From Exophiala sp. HKRS030 (lineage: Eukaryota > Ascomycota > Eurotiomycetes > Chaetothyriales > Herpotrichiellaceae), in contig JAHWDD010000009.1 of NCBI GenBank assembly GCA_023897205.1, forward strand, positions 1,612,001 through 1,676,000: DNA of 64,000 nt, in the 5' to 3' direction. Numbering within the stretch: position 1 is the first letter of the stretch; each line of letters starts with the position of its first letter. The translations under genes were made by a program, and so were the position numbers. The notes under the pieces were generated by a model that searched no databases, was not told where the DNA came from, and was given only the letters and a program-made list of their open reading frames with translations. Of the stretch, positions 63,058 to 64,000 are shown one piece after another.

Positions 63058-64000
63058 ATGGCGAAGAGCTTGGATGAACTCATCGAGTTTTTACTCGGTG
63101 AGATAGCACTGAGTGGACTTTCCGGTAAGTACTTGGTTGGTGCGAAAGTAGCGACGTCCTATTCTCTCATTCCAAAAGTATGCGAGGGACCATCAAGGAG
63201 CCCCACACGGTCTACAGACATCCTTGCATTCCCCCCTTCAGGTTCCATTACTTGGAGGGTCATGACTGACCACCGATCTGTATACAGGTCTCACCATCGA
63301 TGGCCTCGCGAAAGCTGTGTCATCGTTTTATGATCCCACTCACCTACTAGATGCCAACGATGCTACTGCAGAAGATCTTTTCAAGTCCGAGTCCAGGGTC
63401 AACGTCGACCGGCTCCTGCTTGGTAAGATCTGGACATGGCTTGGTCGACATCCGGACATTTCTCTTGGCGATAATAAAGAGTACAACAACATACCGCTGG
63501 ATCAGATAGATGTCGAGTTTGCCAGAGACGCTGTCAATGAAAACCTGAACCCAGTCGACCAATCGCAAAATCTTGGGAGCCCCCCAGAACACAGCCGACA
63601 ACCTGAATCCCTTGGGGTGGACCAGAAGAAACGAGTTCCAAGCGAAGCGCCCAGGATCCGGGCTAACGAGGACCGAATCTACCAGGCTCTCTGTGGACAT
63701 CCTCCGGACGTCACCAAAGTAGCGTCTTTGGAATTCGATCTTTTGGCTCAGATTGCTGCGACACGGTCAGATGGCATGTTACAAGGTGAACTTATCAGGT
63801 TGACGGGTCAAGACAAGCGCTCGGTTCCTAAGCGTACAGACGCATTGCAGCACAAAGGCTATATCATCAAAGAAGTGGTTTATCTCAAAGGCAACCGGAC
63901 GAGTCGCCTTACATTGAAGAAATTTGCTCCATCCAAGGCCTATGATCCGGATGACATTCATCGCCAAGGTGGACAGCCTCTAAAAGGCTCAACAGTGCGA
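63058..64000 (+). CDS. tfc3: TFIIIC B-block-binding subunit, Tfc3-like (partial, N-terminal part)
   Basis: Two exons are visible, 63058-63124 and 63288 to the window edge, about 260 residues, still open at the end. The N-terminus MAKSLDELIEFLLGEIALSG joins across a 163-nt intron to LTIDGLAKAVSSFY. Further on, DRIYQALCGHPPDVTK, SLEFDLLAQIAATRSDGMLQ and LTGQDKRSVPKRTDALQHKG match the B-block-binding winged-helix region of fungal tau138/Tfc3. This subunit binds the B box inside tRNA genes and recruits TFIIIB for RNA polymerase III. The whole protein should be well over 1000 residues; the rest lies beyond the window. Confidence 0.85.

Overview
The window is nuclear DNA from a filamentous ascomycete (Pezizomycotina). 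Most genes are split by short GT-AG introns of about 46-213 nt with CTAAC/CTGAC-type branch sites. Fungus-specific families are present: Zn2Cys6 and C2H2 regulators with fungal_trans domains, a TRI12-type transporter, Arb1, an LtrA-domain protein and DUF7704. A closer placement in Eurotiomycetes (perhaps Chaetothyriales) is only an impression. I resolved exon structures by eye from splice sites and reading-frame continuity. I found no tRNA, rRNA, CRISPR array or intact transposon.

Layout. 1.3-5.8 kb: an EDC4/Ge-1 mRNA-decapping scaffold. 6.7-18.6 kb: an accessory block with a sugar-type MFS transporter (-), a divergent regulator carrying both a C2H2 finger and a Zn2Cys6 cluster (+), a carboxylesterase (+), a GC-rich stretch with a probable kinase-like relic, and a His-rich LtrA membrane protein (-). 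19.2-23.5 kb: an unknown coiled-coil protein (-) divergent from the AAA+ helicase RVB2 (+). 25.1-27.3 kb: a TRI12-type transporter. 27.7-33.7 kb: housekeeping genes Arb1 (RNAi chaperone), inositol polyphosphate multikinase and CLP1.

34.7-47.7 kb: a second accessory block with a FAD monooxygenase, a DUF7704 membrane protein, a cytochrome P450 divergent from a C2H2/fungal_trans regulator, a methionine-permease-like carrier and an HSL-type hydrolase. 48.8-57.8 kb: an intronless 9 kb gene for the bridge-like lipid-transfer protein Fmp27/Hobbit. 59.4-64 kb: a small glycine-motif membrane protein, eIF4B and the start of the TFIIIC B-block-binding subunit.

How they may work together. The first block (transporter, regulator, esterase) looks like a small catabolic cluster. 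The esterase promoter has a CGG/CCG inverted repeat and the transporter promoter carries the same half-site. The second block has two oxygenases, a hydrolase, a carrier and a local regulator but no synthase, so it could be a catabolic or tailoring cluster. Both assignments are inference. No clearly undescribed system is proven here. The best leads are the dual-finger regulator with its candidate operator, an intergenic 9-mer (TACGGAGTA) far above chance frequency, three read-through introns of 3n length, and a uORF whose stop overlaps a regulator's start codon.
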